Source: Eonycteris spelaea (Eukaryota; Chordata; Mammalia; Chiroptera; Pteropodidae). From it: a stretch of 64,000 bases of DNA. Positions 1-11,439 of the stretch are shown one piece after another (the first letter of the stretch is position 1; each line of letters begins with the position of its first letter). The stretch lies in assembly GCA_003508835.1 (NCBI GenBank), contig PUFA01000062.1, positions 5,735,001-5,799,000 of the forward strand. Reading direction: 5' to 3'. A model generated the notes under the pieces. That model searched no databases, was not told the DNA's origin, and was given only the letters and a program-made list of their open reading frames with translations. The position numbers and the translations under genes were made by a program.

Positions 1-589
1 GACTCGCCTGCCCATGTCCTCAACCACACCCCGCAACTCATCTCATCCCTGAGCTACCACTTCATCTTTCCATACTCTATAGGCACCTCTTTCTATTTGA
101 CTTACAGTATCCTATTGTGAAATGGTTTTTATCATTTAATTCTCATGACATCTATCAGTGATCTTAACTCACCTATTGTGCACTATTCTAGGCCATCACA
201 GAAAGCCCAGCACGTAGTACAGAGTGGAATGTAGCTCCTGACAAGCCCACGGAAAGGATTCTTCAGTAAAAAAAGTGGAAAGAATACAGAAAATAAGGAA
301 CGTCTGTGAATAACCAGTGCTTTCTGCAGTCTATTTGCTGACACCCCTCAAGCTGCTGGGGTTTTCCAGTCTGTAGGTTCACAAATTGATTTGTAAAAAA
401 GGAAGACCTGGATTGACCTGCTCAGGGAGACTGGCATTTAGGAGATGGAGGTTTCATAGGCAGATAATTTCTCCTGGACCTTTGGGTTTAAGGAAGAAAA
501 GGACAGGAAGGAGAACAGAATTTTTACAGCCTTGTATATAAAGATCTTCTTGTAAAACCAGACTTCAAAGGGAGAGAGAATATCATTCC
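1..589. other. Mostly unique sequence, no gene seen
   Basis: No open frame of note and no clear repeat. Bases about 20-240 are pyrimidine-rich and end in a phrase like the close of an L2 element (a 'cccagcacgtagtacag' stretch), so a very decayed L2 is possible but not supported well enough to call. Confidence 0.4.
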
Positions 590-720
590 TTTCCAAGGAA
601 TCTCATTAATTATCACAGCATCTCTGCAAGGGAAGCGTGTTCGAAGGAATATTTCTCCAATGAGGAAACTGAGTGTGAAATGGTTTGATTGCCAGCAAAC
701 TAGACAAACACAACCCAGTG
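590..720 (-). repeat. MIR SINE fragment
   Basis: The phrase 'atgaggaaactgag' near 660, preceded by a 'ctcattaattatcacagcatc' type stretch, is the reverse complement of the MIR core. Heavily diverged, with the usual mammal-wide age. Confidence 0.55.
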
Positions 721-744
721 TATTTCCAGACTCCTAAAGTGCCA

Positions 745-1000
745 GGCCATTCACCCACTCACTAAAGAAGCGTTTATGGAGACCCTGTGTTATGCCGGGC
801 ACCATGCCAGGAGCCAGGAAATACAGCCCCTGATCTAGAGGATTTCGTACAGCACCTGATCACTACTGAAGTTTGCAAATAATCTAAACAGCAAACAAAT
901 ATCTGTGACACACTGGGCTAAGTACAGGATAGAAGTATGAACAAAGAGCAAAGGGATCACAGAGAGGAGAGTGATTACTTTGCCTGGAAGATTAAAAAAG
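745..1000 (-). repeat. L2 LINE 3' end, antisense
   Basis: The order of phrases is that of an antisense L2 3' end: a degraded 'cattcacccactcact' tail, then 'accatgccaggagccaggaaatacagc', then a region listing gained and lost bases relative to the L2 3' UTR. The phrase quoted in full is longer than needed; the diagnostic part is the 'gggcaccatgccagg' stretch near 798. No coding content remains. Confidence 0.6.
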
Positions 1001-1204
1001 TCTTTTAACTGAAATCGTTAGTTCATGACAAGAGTTTGAGAGCCGGCATTAACAAAGTTCGGGATTAGTACTTTGAATGAAGCTGTTAAGTGAGGACAAG
1101 TCCTCCCTCCACAGTAGTATGTTTTCATAATCTTACAGAATTATCTTACAGAACCAGTTATCCATGCCCTCACTCCACCAGCAATGAAAATCGACTATGC
1201 AGGG

Positions 1205-1400
1205 AGTTGTCATAATCCCTAATATTTATTCAGTACTCACCATTTACTATGGTAGTGTTGCTGCATGCATTATCTTATTAATTCTCACGACATTTATTAG
1301 TCAAAAATATTTGTAACCCCATTTTATAGATGAAGGAGTTTAGAGGGATTAAGTAACTTGCCCACGAATTCATATTGAGACAGATTACTGTTATTTTGAG
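1205..1400 (-). repeat. MIR SINE, antisense
   Basis: Shows in order the antisense MIR landmarks: 'aatatttattcagtact', 'ttattaattctcacgac', 'ccccattttatagatgaa' and 'aagtaacttgccca'. About 190 bp of the roughly 260-bp element is present. Confidence 0.8.
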
Positions 1401-2100
1401 AACAGCCTCAAAATAATAATTTGAATTAATGAGGATGATTAGTTGTTTTGGTCACATGTATATTGATTTACACAATTGCATTTATTTCGTGGCTCAAAAT
1501 TAACAGCATTAATTTAATTAAATAAAATTAACATTTACCTATCACATAAAATACTTCCTTTTCTCTCAGCAACACCTTCCCCCCAAAAACCCGCCGAATA
1601 TAAATGAAAGTAAAATAACTACTTGCATGTCATATTACGGGCTATGTCACTGAGACATGGACAATGGTCCTACAAGTTCAGAACACATTTCATCTAAGCA
1701 TTAATGGTGAGTTACATTTAAAGAGGCAGCATTTTTAAAAGCTTCAGCTCAAAATATCCTTGACTGGGTGTGTTAAACCAAAGCACCTAATTAGAGATGT
1801 CTTAGAGTAATACCTTTCTTTGTCACTTAATATCCCCTAACCACGAAAATCCAGAGGTTTTTACCTCTACCACAGAAACCTCACTTACAACGGCAGAATA
1901 ATCACTCTGTAGGCTTATAGCCTCTTGAACTCACACAATGGGAACTTTAGGATTTGTCCCCACTATTCCCACAATGGAAAATTCCTGATTACCTCACTCT
2001 TCCAGCAGAGTTAAGCAGAACCCCACAACAAATATCATTTCGAGAAAGATGATTGCTGATGAATAATTGTTAATATAACCATCAGTATAGAGTCAGTATT
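1401..2100. other. Unique AT-rich sequence
   Basis: No repeat family, RNA gene or long frame recognised. Contains short TTAATT-rich runs near 1505-1530. Confidence 0.5.
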
Positions 2101-2104
2101 GCTG

Positions 2105-2300
2105 GCATTTAAATGCTCAGTTTTTAGCCTCAAAATGCCTGAGTCTGAATTCCATTGCCTCAACTTATAAGTATGTGACATTGGGTCAACTATTGAAATT
2201 TCCTAAATCTAACTTGCCTCATTTATAAAATACAGATGATAACTGGTAGAGACTACAAGACCTGATGGGTGTATTTTAGTAAGGTCTCAAAGATGCCTGA
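2105..2300 (+). repeat. MIR SINE, sense
   Basis: Landmarks in sense order: 'gcctgagtctgaattcca', 'gtatgtgacattgggtcaa', 'cctcatttataaaatacaga'. These match the tRNA-derived and core parts of MIR, with typical old divergence. Confidence 0.7.
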
Positions 2301-4000
2301 ACATCTATAAATAAAATACTAGTGTCAGTGCTGAAACTATTTCTCCTCTTTTCCCATGGTACTGGAATAATAGCTGAGTACATGACTGCTCAGCTAGGCG
2401 AGGCTCATTTTTTTTTGTCTGCCTTGAACCAGGTGTAGCCACAACTAAATTATCTCTAACGGAATATGAATTGAAATTAGTTACTTCTGGGTTAGTATGT
2501 GAGGATACTGGAAGAGCACTCCTCCATACTTTGTTTCCCCTTCCTCCTGCCAGAAATGATAACAACTGCAGCAATCATGAGGAACCACCCTCTGGGGCCC
2601 TGAATGACTATATGGAACAGAGGCAAATATCTACTGGATTTAGGAGACAAATTGACTTCTATCATGTTTGAGTCATTACATTTTGAGTTCTTACACAATA
2701 ATAGTATCTAAATCATAAAATAGTTGTAAGGATTGAAAAAGATAATGCACGTGCTGTTAGCACATAACATTACTAAGCATCAGCTATTAATGTTTCCTAA
2801 GAACTTGTTTAAACTGAGAGATATTTTGTAATAAGGAGAGAGAGAAATGAGAAATCTCCTTCCTATTCAGGATCTGTCTGAGAAGCCTGAGGGCAAAGCT
2901 AAGAATTCTTTACGTTATCACCGTGATGCCAGTTCCTGTTTCTGGGGAAAACAAGCTACTGCAAAGCTTTAAGTCCAGTGACTCAGAAGCCCTCATTTGA
3001 CCCAGAAAACCTCGAGCCAGATTACAGAAGGCACAAGGTCAAATAGATAAGAATCTGAAAGCCAAACAGCAGTCTCTCATTAATGCTAACAATTTGCCCT
3101 TTACAGCTTCAGTTTGATTACTAGTCAACAGTCAAATTAACTATAGTTCATTTCCTAGTACAGCCAACTTACAATTATAAATAATAATGAAGGGAAGTAA
3201 TGGCACTTCTGATTGAAAACAACAAGTACTACAAGTGATTTATTTGGCTTTGGAATTGTGTGCATGTAGAGTACATGTGTATATTCACCCTCCCAAAAGA
3301 ATTGGAAACATTTAGTTCATATCTTTTTTTGTTGTTGATTATCTATCCCCATGGTTAACTTTACACAGAATCATTTGCTTTCATACTAGTACCATTACAT
3401 AAAACCATTTCTGGACCAGTATTTTATTTAAAGTTCTACTTTTTAAAAAAATCTTAACTAATGCATCAGGTTTCTGGAAAATGTTAAACATTTGCCCTGT
3501 AGCACAAAATAAGCTCTGCAGTAATTGTGGCAAAAATACAGTGTTCAGTATGCTGCATTATCCATCCATTTCTCTCTACTCCACCCACTCCCCCAACCTC
3601 CCACCCCCCTTTGTAAAAGGGACATCAATCTAGAGATCTGAAATTCTTTAATAAACCACTTTTCAGTTTGATTGTTCTATTTATAGGAGCTTCATTTTAG
3701 TGGGTTCCTCAGGAAAAAAAGTATTTGAGAACTACAGGAGACCACTTGTTTTCTAACCTTTCGACCCATATTGAATGTCTGGTTTTCTCAAGGCTCATTC
3801 TATTATCAATGGGCAGGACCACAGTACAGAGGGGTTAATTAGGCCTGGGAAGAAAAAAAAAATAACTTGCACTCCACAACTACTGATAAGAAAGCAGCAG
3901 CATCACCTCCTAAATCAGTTCCTGGAAACTCAAAAAAAGTTGGGCTAGTAAACATGTGTTCATTAGGTTTCCCTTACATTTAACTGTCTCCCAAACCCTC
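2301..4000. other. Unique sequence, no gene seen
   Basis: Several open frames of 60-90 codons overlap on both strands between 2305 and 2698, which is what chance gives; none has a recognisable domain. No repeat identified. A C-rich run lies at about 3580-3612. Confidence 0.5.
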
Positions 4001-4004
4001 ACAT

Positions 4005-4640
4005 TCTGATGATGTTAAAAGCAATCTGGCGACATCCAATAAAGATGAAGATGTACACTCCTAAGAAACTGGCAATTCCACCTTTAGATATACACCATGG
4101 ATTAGGATGCACATATACTCACAAGAACATGTACAGATGTGTGTTCACTACAGAATTCTTTAAGAAAACTGTATGTAGCCAAAATGTTTGCCAACAAGAG
4201 AATGAAAAAAATAAATCCATGCGATTTTACTGTACTGCAGTAAAATCTATCCATTTTGATCTATAAAGATGAATATGTATAAATAAATATAAAAACATAA
4301 TATTAAATGAAAAAAGTCAGTGGTAAACTTATGTGTTCTAATATATCATTTATATAAAAAATAAAATGTACAAAACAAAACTAAGTATTATTTATGGACA
4401 TATATACACACATATAGTTATAGCAACAGCTACATATACATTTAAAAACTTATCTTGGAATAATTAAAGCTCAAATTCAGAATAGTGGTTATTTATTTCA
4501 GACAGAGATGAGACAGTAGGAAAAGATCAAGCTCAGGGAGGGTCCTGAGTAACTCAAACAATCTCTAATATTTTATTTCTTACAAAAAGATCTAAGTAAC
4601 TATGACATTATATTAAAATGTGTCAAAGCTCTGTGGAGTA
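4005..4640 (+). mobile_element. Old L1 LINE 3' end (L1M class), sense
   Basis: The stretch around 4060-4260 follows the end of L1 ORF2: a 'ggcaattccacctttagata' phrase, then 'caagaacatgtacagatgtg', then a decayed 'catttatataaa' and 'agaatagtggttattt' typical of the L1M 3' part. An 85-codon open frame at 4009-4266 lies within it and is not in the L1 reading frame throughout. The copy is 5' truncated and broken by many indels. Confidence 0.75.
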
Positions 4641-4859
4641 TCCATGGATGCTCATGATATTATTCTCCAGATTTTGCTTATATATAGGACTTTCTCAAGT
4701 GGTTTCTTGATGACTGGACCTGAGTGGATGCCATTACATCATTTATGTTCACAACAGGGAATATTAATCATGGCTTTCCCAGATAGCAACAGCTAAGAAT
4801 AAACCAGCATGTGATGGTGGTAAGGTCACAAACCATCCTTACTGGCCAAGAAATTGCAA

Positions 4860-5095
4860 GCGTTAGCTAACAATATTATATATCTAGCATTTATTATGGA
4901 CTAGCCTGAGTGCTTAACATGCACTATCTCTTGTACTCCTTGCAACAATTCTGGGGAGATGACACTATTATTATGCTCATATTACAGATGAGAAAACCGA
5001 GTTGTAGAGAATAATGTGGCCCAGGTCTCACAGTGAGTGGAGAAGCCAAGAGTCATACTAGGCCCCTTGGACTCTTATCACCACTCTCTACTACC
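4860..5095 (-). repeat. MIR SINE, nearly complete, antisense
   Basis: Antisense MIR landmarks run in order: 'tagcatttattatggacta', 'gcttaacatgcactatctc', 'attacagatgagaaaaccga' and 'ggtctcacagtgagtgg'. One of the better preserved MIR copies in the window. Confidence 0.85.
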
Positions 5096-5099
5096 TCTT

Positions 5100-5580
5100 C
5101 AGGACTGGTGTCCGTTGTCTTTACAAATAGTTATTCTCCAGAATTTTCAGGTTCAAAAGTTCACTGAGGTTCACAATAGAGGAGGTGTGGGTATCACTGT
5201 GTAACAACTCTGAGACACATCCCTGCTACACACCTGCCTAGCCCAGCTGCCCCTGCATGTTGGGGACAACAGATCAGCAAAATTGAAAGCCATCCTGTCA
5301 ACAAGATCTTGACTCAGGACCCAGGTCTGCCGAGGCCTCTCCTCAGGACAGCTCTGGAGGCAGCAATGTGCATTCCCAGTTTAGACCTATTCAGCAGCAG
5401 GCCTGAAACAGAGACGTAGTAAATCCTATCAAAATCTCCTCCATTATGTGACACACTTTGTTAGTACAGAATAAGGGGTTCGGCTCTGTTGGACCAAATC
5501 AAGTTGGTCTATGTGGAGTATCACATTTTAGATTCAAATCCCTCTTAAACCCTCTGCTTAGGCTCGTGGTTAACAATATT
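5100..5580. other. Unique sequence
   Basis: Balanced base composition, no repeat or coding signal recognised. It leads into the conserved-looking block that follows. Confidence 0.45.
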
Positions 5581-6130
5581 TTTATATCTGTCTGCAGAGA
5601 TGACAGGCAGCCCAGCTCTTGAGCGGGCCCAGCGGCCTCTGCGTGGCTGCTTTTCGAGGCAGGCTCCATAGATGAAAGGCAGAAATCCCACCACCCCGGT
5701 GTCTCCTGATTAGCCTAGAGAAAAGCTGAATGACAAACATGTTTCCAGTCTGCCTGGCCCATGCAGGGAAATGGGGCAATCTGGCCTGAAAAGGGATTTA
5801 GACTTTTGTTGTGTGCAAGGGAGGGGGGGATGGAGAAAAAAAGCTAATTTAAATCCATCCACAATGCTTCCCCTCCCGGTGATCTCTCAGATAAGAAACA
5901 GCCTAGCTGTGACTCAGACCCCTACCATGCCCATGCATCTTCCCTCTGCCCACCTCGTCACCAGATAATCTTGGCCCTCTCAGACAATGTCCAATACTGT
6001 ACGGAGAGTGACAACTGGTTGTTTCAGAGCATCATTCCCTTGGCCAGAGTCTTATGACACATTTGTTGATTAATAAAATTGCCTATAGTAAAATTTTCTA
6101 TAGAATTTCTAGCCTAAAAGAAGCCTTGGT
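5580..6130. promoter_or_regulatory. Candidate conserved non-coding element (enhancer-like)
   Basis: Repeat-free block of moderate GC with little simple sequence. It carries several short factor-like sites: a TGACAG motif (5599), GATA-type 'agataagaa' (near 5890), an AP-1 type 'tgactca' (near 5912) and a second 'agataa' (near 5963). The two overlapping open frames (5582-5779 minus, 5771-5968 plus) resemble no family. Motif presence is seen; enhancer function is inference, and individual short motifs occur by chance. Confidence 0.35.
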
Positions 6131-6524
6131 ACAGAATGTGCATTACCTAGTTAGCTATTCCGTTTCTTACACTAATCCTATTTCCCTAGACTAGTTTCAA
6201 AGCCATACAAATGCAACATAAAATGATCTCAGGGCTCCTGTGATTGATCTGTTGGAGACACTACTTAAGACATAATATTTTTCGTTTCTGTCTTTCCACT
6301 AGAGAGATATTGATAATATACATAGTCGACGCAGAGCTCTTTTAACTGTGTAAGTCAATCAATCTTCAATTTTTATTACATAAGTGTACGTTCCGATGGG
6401 CAGGGTCTGGGTGCTAAATATTTTTGAAAACTCCACAAGCCACATAAATGAAAACTCTGTCCTCCAAGAGAATATTTTCTGGCTTCAAACAAATCACCTT
6501 TTCCCACTTTTAATGCATACACGG

Positions 6525-6665
6525 GGCATGGTCAGTCGCCGAGGGAAGGAAGGGCGGCTTCAGGGAACTCTGTGGCTCCGCTTGGACGCGGCTCTGAGAA
6601 GGGCGCCTGCAAGATGGCCGCGCGGCTAAGCCGGGCGCCTGGCGCTGCCGGCATCAGTGCAGTGC
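6525..6665. promoter_or_regulatory. Isolated CpG-dense patch with a YY1-like site
   Basis: About 15 CpG dinucleotides occur within some 140 bp, while the neighbouring kilobases are CpG-poor. It includes 'caagatggccgcgcgg' near 6610, which resembles the YY1 site found at the start codon of many housekeeping genes. A 60-codon frame begins at that ATG (6572 frame restarts at 6614) with an Ala/Arg-rich start but ends without any recognisable domain or splice donor that I can defend. It may be a small CpG island, an alternative promoter, or a conserved element. Too short for the usual 200-bp island definition. Confidence 0.45.
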
Positions 6666-6669
6666 TTCT

Positions 6670-7480
6670 TCAAACACAATTAGCAAGACAGTCTTCGGTG
6701 ACCTCTCGTTGCTGCCGTATAGGGGGACCTGCATTCAGATGCAGATTGGCCTAAATCCTATCAACCCATTCAACCATGTGTGTGAGTGTGCCCGTCTGTG
6801 CGTGCACGCGCACGTCCGTGAGCACACATCGCACATGCATTTGCACTCCCATAAATTCTCCCCGGAGCATTTAAACGCCCAATCTAAAATTTCCAAATGA
6901 GGGGAAATGCTTATTTTTCCAGGCGACTTTGCCAGTGGCTCTTGTGTTCTTCTTATAAATATTTCATAGCAAATATTTAACATGATTCTTTCCCCAATCG
7001 GATCAGCTTTGAAATGCTCCTCAAAGTGAATTCTCTCCTAACAATAGCTTGATGCAAAAGCTTTTTCTTCTCTTAAGCACATGGTCTGCTGCCATAGCAG
7101 CAAGAATAGTTTTTATTTAATGGAAAAGAAAAGATACTTTACATTGATTCGGTGGTCGGGAAGGCGCAGCACATGCGTACCTTGCGTCTCCAGTGTGGAG
7201 GCCCAGGTTAGCTTGACCTCCCTTCCCCCGCCAGCACGCTGAGATTATTACCCAGCCTACATTAGAACTGTAATGGGAAATGACAAGTTTATGTAAATGA
7301 TCCACATACGGATTTTGCTCTTGTAAAACAGAGCAGTTACTTTGGGCTTTCTAATTATTTCATGCCTTGTGGTTCTCTGATGGGGCAGAGTTGACTATAG
7401 TTGAAAAGTACCCTGTGATTGACAGACTTCTGTCCCCTGGAGCTCATTAGGGCTCTGGCTTTGGAAGGTAGGAAATAACC
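6670..7480. other. Repeat-free, conserved-looking sequence with scattered CpGs
   Basis: No repeat recognised. CpG clusters continue at about 6797-6835 (alternating 'cgtgcacgcgcacg') and 7148-7245. AT-rich homeobox-like cores such as 'taattat' (7350) also occur. Coding content is not evident: frames on both strands are 60-82 codons. I infer possible non-coding constraint only. Confidence 0.35.
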
Positions 7481-7944
7481 CTACCAGGCACCAAGAAAGA
7501 AAAAAAGAATGCACCGCAGCACCAATGATTCTGTAGATTTATTTGTTCAGATTTACGTTTCGTTGGGGAAACAGCGTTATCAGAAAGTGCACTATTGCCT
7601 TCCTAATCCAAATAGACTCTCTGCTTTGGTGCTTTTGATTTTTAAAACCTGCGTTTAGAGTCACACAGGCTGTATGATGTAGAACTTGAAAGGTGTGAAA
7701 TGCCAATAGGATTTTCCACAAGGAAGTGGGGAAGAGAGGTGAGAGGCGCATATGCCATATGGAGTAGATACAGACTCTAACCAGACACTAACCACTGTTG
7801 TCCCTTTGCAGACTCAGCATGACCTCTTCCTAAGTCACATTGGCAGAGATATCAATGAAGGGAGCAAATAAAATGGAATAATTGATTAGGAAATTCTGGC
7901 TCTCCCATCATTTTAAAGACACCCTAGTGAGAAGTGCTGAAATG
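7481..7944. other. Unique sequence
   Basis: No repeat family or gene identified. A 70-codon minus frame (7539-7751) has no recognisable features. Confidence 0.45.
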
Positions 7945-8065
7945 GGAAAAGTCTTCCCATTTTGTGGATTAGAAAATTAAGAAACAGAGGAGTCACACAA
8001 CTAGCTAGCAGTGCAGCTAGAATTAGCCTGCAGCTTCCTATCCAATATCCGTTTCTCCAGGGCAG
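7945..8065 (-). repeat. MIR SINE fragment, antisense
   Basis: Contains 'cccattttgtggattagaa', 'aagaaacagaggagtcacac' and 'aactagctagcagtgcagct', the antisense MIR core in order. Confidence 0.7.
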
Positions 8066-8930
8066 AACCAGGAAGGGAGTAGAATTGGGGAAGATCAGGT
8101 GACATGAGATTTGCCAGTGGATGAGTTTCCAAAATGAGGAAGCCAAAATCTGTTAGTCCAAATATAGTGGGGTCAGATTTTTATCCACTGCACTTAAATG
8201 TGTAACAACTCTATGTTTCCATAACTGAACTTGTTTTCAAGCCGTATATTACTGGGTAGTAAGGAGAAAAAATAAACCTCCAAATAAATTAAGTTCAGTG
8301 TCTCTCAGTTTAAAAGTTTCTTTCAGCTTGGTCTGTTTTCTTTTCGATAAATACTCAGTCAAGTTCAATGTCCCAATTTCCTATCAGGGTTATTGGTTTC
8401 TTTCAAAAGTTCTCCAATCACCATGCCTACTTCCCCAAGAAGGCTTCTGGGTATGTTGTGTGTCTTTGTGGTGACAAGAAGAAATGACTGCTTTAAGTTC
8501 AGGTACATGGGCTGTTCTCTGGTTCTTCGATGCCTCCAGTTATGTCCGCTGTTAATTAAGTACAAGCACATGCAGACAAACCAGCTTCCCTTGCCCTCAC
8601 CACCATGAATAAAAATAAATTTCTCTTGAATCCAAGAAGTCATCTTGGAACCTAAGAAGGAGAGGAGGATATTTCTTCAATGGGATTTATCAAACTATAA
8701 GGCACGAAGATACTTTTTTCCTTTGTCAAATTTTAGCGCAACCTCGTGACCTTTCCCAACCTCTGTCATTGATGATGGAGGGTTCATGAAGATGTCTGAG
8801 TCAGTTATGAAAAATAACACAGTTACCATCAATTGCATGTCTGAGCCAAAAAGTATAAATTTTGACCCCCTGGTATTTATAAGCAACACAGGGTCTGAAA
8901 CAAAGGCACAAATCATGAACTAGGTGAGAC
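8066..8930. other. Unique sequence
   Basis: Overlapping frames of 71-92 codons at 8365-8643 (minus) and 8393-8608 (plus) are mirror images of one chance-open stretch. No family, signal peptide or domain recognised. Confidence 0.45.
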
Positions 8931-8934
8931 AGTA

Positions 8935-9564
8935 ACTCACGTACCAGAGGAGCAAGTAAACTAAACTACGTAGAAGTAGATGGACAAGTATGGGGAAGAA
9001 AAGAAAGCCTAGCTTTTGAAAGAGGCATGCTGCAAAACTCCGAGTTAAAGAGAATACAAGAGGAGGAAAGCTACTCGACTCATTTTAGAAGACTAATAAA
9101 ACATTGATTCTAAAATTGGTACGGACAGCACAGGGAAAAAAGCTCAGGCCTATTTAACCTATGACTACAGATGGGGAAATTCTACAGAAATTACTATCAA
9201 AGTGAATCTAATGTGTTAAAAAGCAAACACAAGTGAGATTTATCTCAGAAATGCAACAATGGTTTAATATCAGAAAATCTATCTTAAAAGAGAAACAAGA
9301 ATAAAAGCGAAAATTATGAATACAGAAGGTTTACATGACGTTTAATATTTACTTATGATAAAATAAAAATAGTCTCAGTAGCCAGAAATAGAAGGGAACA
9401 GATTTAGTCTGATATAGACTTTATACCAAAAAACTAAGGTCAACATATAGTTAATGGAGAAAACGCAAAAAATTTCAGTTCCCATGATCCCTGCCACTAT
9501 TTAATCTGTTATTGGATGCCCTCATCAATAAAAACTTTTAAAGACAAGAAGAAAAAAGGTTTGT
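8935..9564 (+). mobile_element. Decayed L1 ORF2 (reverse transcriptase part), 5' piece
   Basis: The stretch from about 9235 carries the L1 ORF2 phrases for the region upstream of the catalytic box ('cagaaatgcaacaatggttt', 'atcagaaaatctat') and near 9480-9540 the segment just after it. Stops and frameshifts are dense, so nothing is coding. It continues beyond the LTR inserted at about 9565. Confidence 0.7.
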
Positions 9565-9832
9565 AAGATATGGTGGTTTAAAATATGACCGTCAATTATC
9601 TGATAGTCCCTTCAAAAAGTGGAGCCTAATTTCTCTCTCCTTAAGTTTGGGCTGGACTTAGTGAATTGCAATAGAACAAGGAGAAATAATGCTGTGTGAT
9701 TTCTGACACCAGGTCAGATTCCTGAATTTCTGACCTCAGAGATTGTGTGATAAAAATTGTCTATTGTTTTAAGTCACGAACTTTTGGGATCATTAGTTTG
9801 GACAAATTGTTAACTGATACACGAGCACTGCA
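9565..9832 (+). mobile_element. MLT1-type MaLR LTR, internally deleted
   Basis: Begins near 'tatggtggtttaaaatatga' and ends with the MaLR 3' signature 'ttgttttaagtcacgaa' followed by 'ttttgggatcattagtttgg' and 'ttgttaactgatac'. At about 270 bp it is shorter than a full MLT1 LTR. It interrupts the L1 ORF2 remnant, so it inserted after that L1. Confidence 0.75.
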
Positions 9833-10240
9833 ATAAATCATCATTCATTGTTGACAATATGATCATCTACATAGAAACTCCGACGGCATCAACGAACTAT
9901 TAAAACTATGAGAGTTTAGCAAATCTGTCTTAATGTAAATCAACGTACAAAAATCAGCAGTCTTTTTCGGTCCCAGCAATAACCAACTAGAAAATAAAGT
10001 ACCATTCATGATAGTACCAGATAGTAATGTTTCTGAGAGTCAATCTTACAATCTTACGAGACATTTTTATGGGAAAAAAATTAAAATTCTATTAAAATAC
10101 AAAAAGAAGACTGAATAAATGGAAACATACCACATTCATGGTTGCTGATAGTATTAGATATTTGTTTTCCCTCAATTAATGCACAATTTTAATGCAAAGA
10201 CAATAAAAATTCCAGCCAGATTTCCTACTTGCTCAGATAG
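9833..10240 (+). mobile_element. Decayed L1 ORF2, 3' piece
   Basis: Resumes the L1 ORF2 order after the LTR: 'tgatcatctacatagaaac', 'atcaacgtacaaaaatcagc', 'aaataaatggaaacatacc' and 'caataaaaattccagccaga'. These are the ORF2 segments downstream of the polymerase active site. Non-coding by many breaks. Confidence 0.75.
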
Positions 10241-11265
10241 CTTACCTAGAACTGTGTCCTCTAAACACTGAATACCTTAAATACCAGGTTCTCCCTTTAT
10301 CACTGGAGTTCCTCAGATGGCCTTCAACTGGGTCTATATCAAGAGCCTGTCCCACACAAGTGGCCATGTCTCTTCTCCAAGTTTCAACCTTCCCCATCCC
10401 CCAGATGTGTTCTGGCTCATCTTGTTATTTACTGAGCTCCAAGCTTCTGTGAGCTGGGCTATGATAAGAGAAGAAAAGTTGGGCAAAAGAGGAGGGAAGA
10501 GATTGAGGAGGAAGAAGGAAGAGAGCATAACAATAATAACTACATTTGGATCCTGTGAAGATAGGACTCCTTTGAAGGGAGTTTCATTAGGAAACCAAAA
10601 GACCAAAAGATGGGAGCCTGATTATCAATTCATTTGAATGAACCCATGAGGCATATTTATTTGCATTAATAAAAACTACTAGAAGTGAAGACTTTTATGC
10701 TGTTTTGAAAACATATTAGAAGAGAAGATGCTAGAACTGTATAGTCATTCTAGCAGACCAATGCAAACAACATTTTTATTATCTTCATGAATAACATAGT
10801 AGGCTGAAATATTAGAAACTGGTTTTGATTTAGTGTAGAGAAGAGGGAAAATAAATATGAAACAGGGCTCTATCAAAAAAGCACATAGGATCACCATACC
10901 AGAAGTTCTTGTCATTCATTAGCCAAGAAAGGCTATAGCTGATGGGGGAATGCAGTCAAAAATAAATAAATAAAGTAAAATAAAGTAAAGACATCCTGTA
11001 GCTATGTTTAAAGAATTATCTGAGTACATGGAGTACTCAAGTAATTCAGTTGTGAAGGATTTGACTCAATGCAAAGGTAAATATTGTGCCCTTACCAGAT
11101 CTGCAGTCCCTCTAATGCATTCACAGCCCGCTTCTTATTTATTACTAATTATGCTTCAAAACTCTACTCTGATGTCAATAGCTGTGCAATGCTTTCCTTT
11201 CTATCTCTTCTTTCTACCTCAATTTTCAACTAATTACCCCTTCTCAATTCTCCCTGCGTTGCTCC
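10241..11265. other. Unique sequence
   Basis: A 106-codon frame (10317-10637 plus) is mirrored by a 90-codon minus frame and has Lys/Arg-rich low complexity; no domain is seen. An A-rich 'aaataaataaataaagtaaaa' type run lies at 10957-10992. Confidence 0.45.
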
Positions 11266-11269
11266 TTTC

Positions 11270-11425
11270 ATAGACTTGTCTCCCAAATGAGATTTGTTTA
11301 TTCTTTCCCCATTAGACTGTGAGCTCTTAAAGGGAAGGCACTGTGTCTTTATTTTGTCTTATAAAAACCCAGTCCATCACCTTAAAGATAGTAGGCTCTC
11401 AATAATTGAATGAAAGAATGAATGC
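11270..11425 (+). repeat. L2 LINE 3' end, sense
   Basis: Carries the L2 3' terminal order: 'attagactgtgagctctta', 'gggaaggcactgtgtcttta', and a 'taggctctcaataattgaat' close followed by a GAAT-type tail. Confidence 0.8.
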
Positions 11426-11439
11426 CATTGCTCTCTATA

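Noticed and set aside
6614..6754. Possible first coding exon starting at the ATG in the CpG patch (Ala/Arg-rich start like a mitochondrial targeting peptide)
   Set aside because: The frame stops after about 47 codons from that ATG, matches no protein I know, and no convincing splice donor in frame was found. Kept only as a regulatory candidate.
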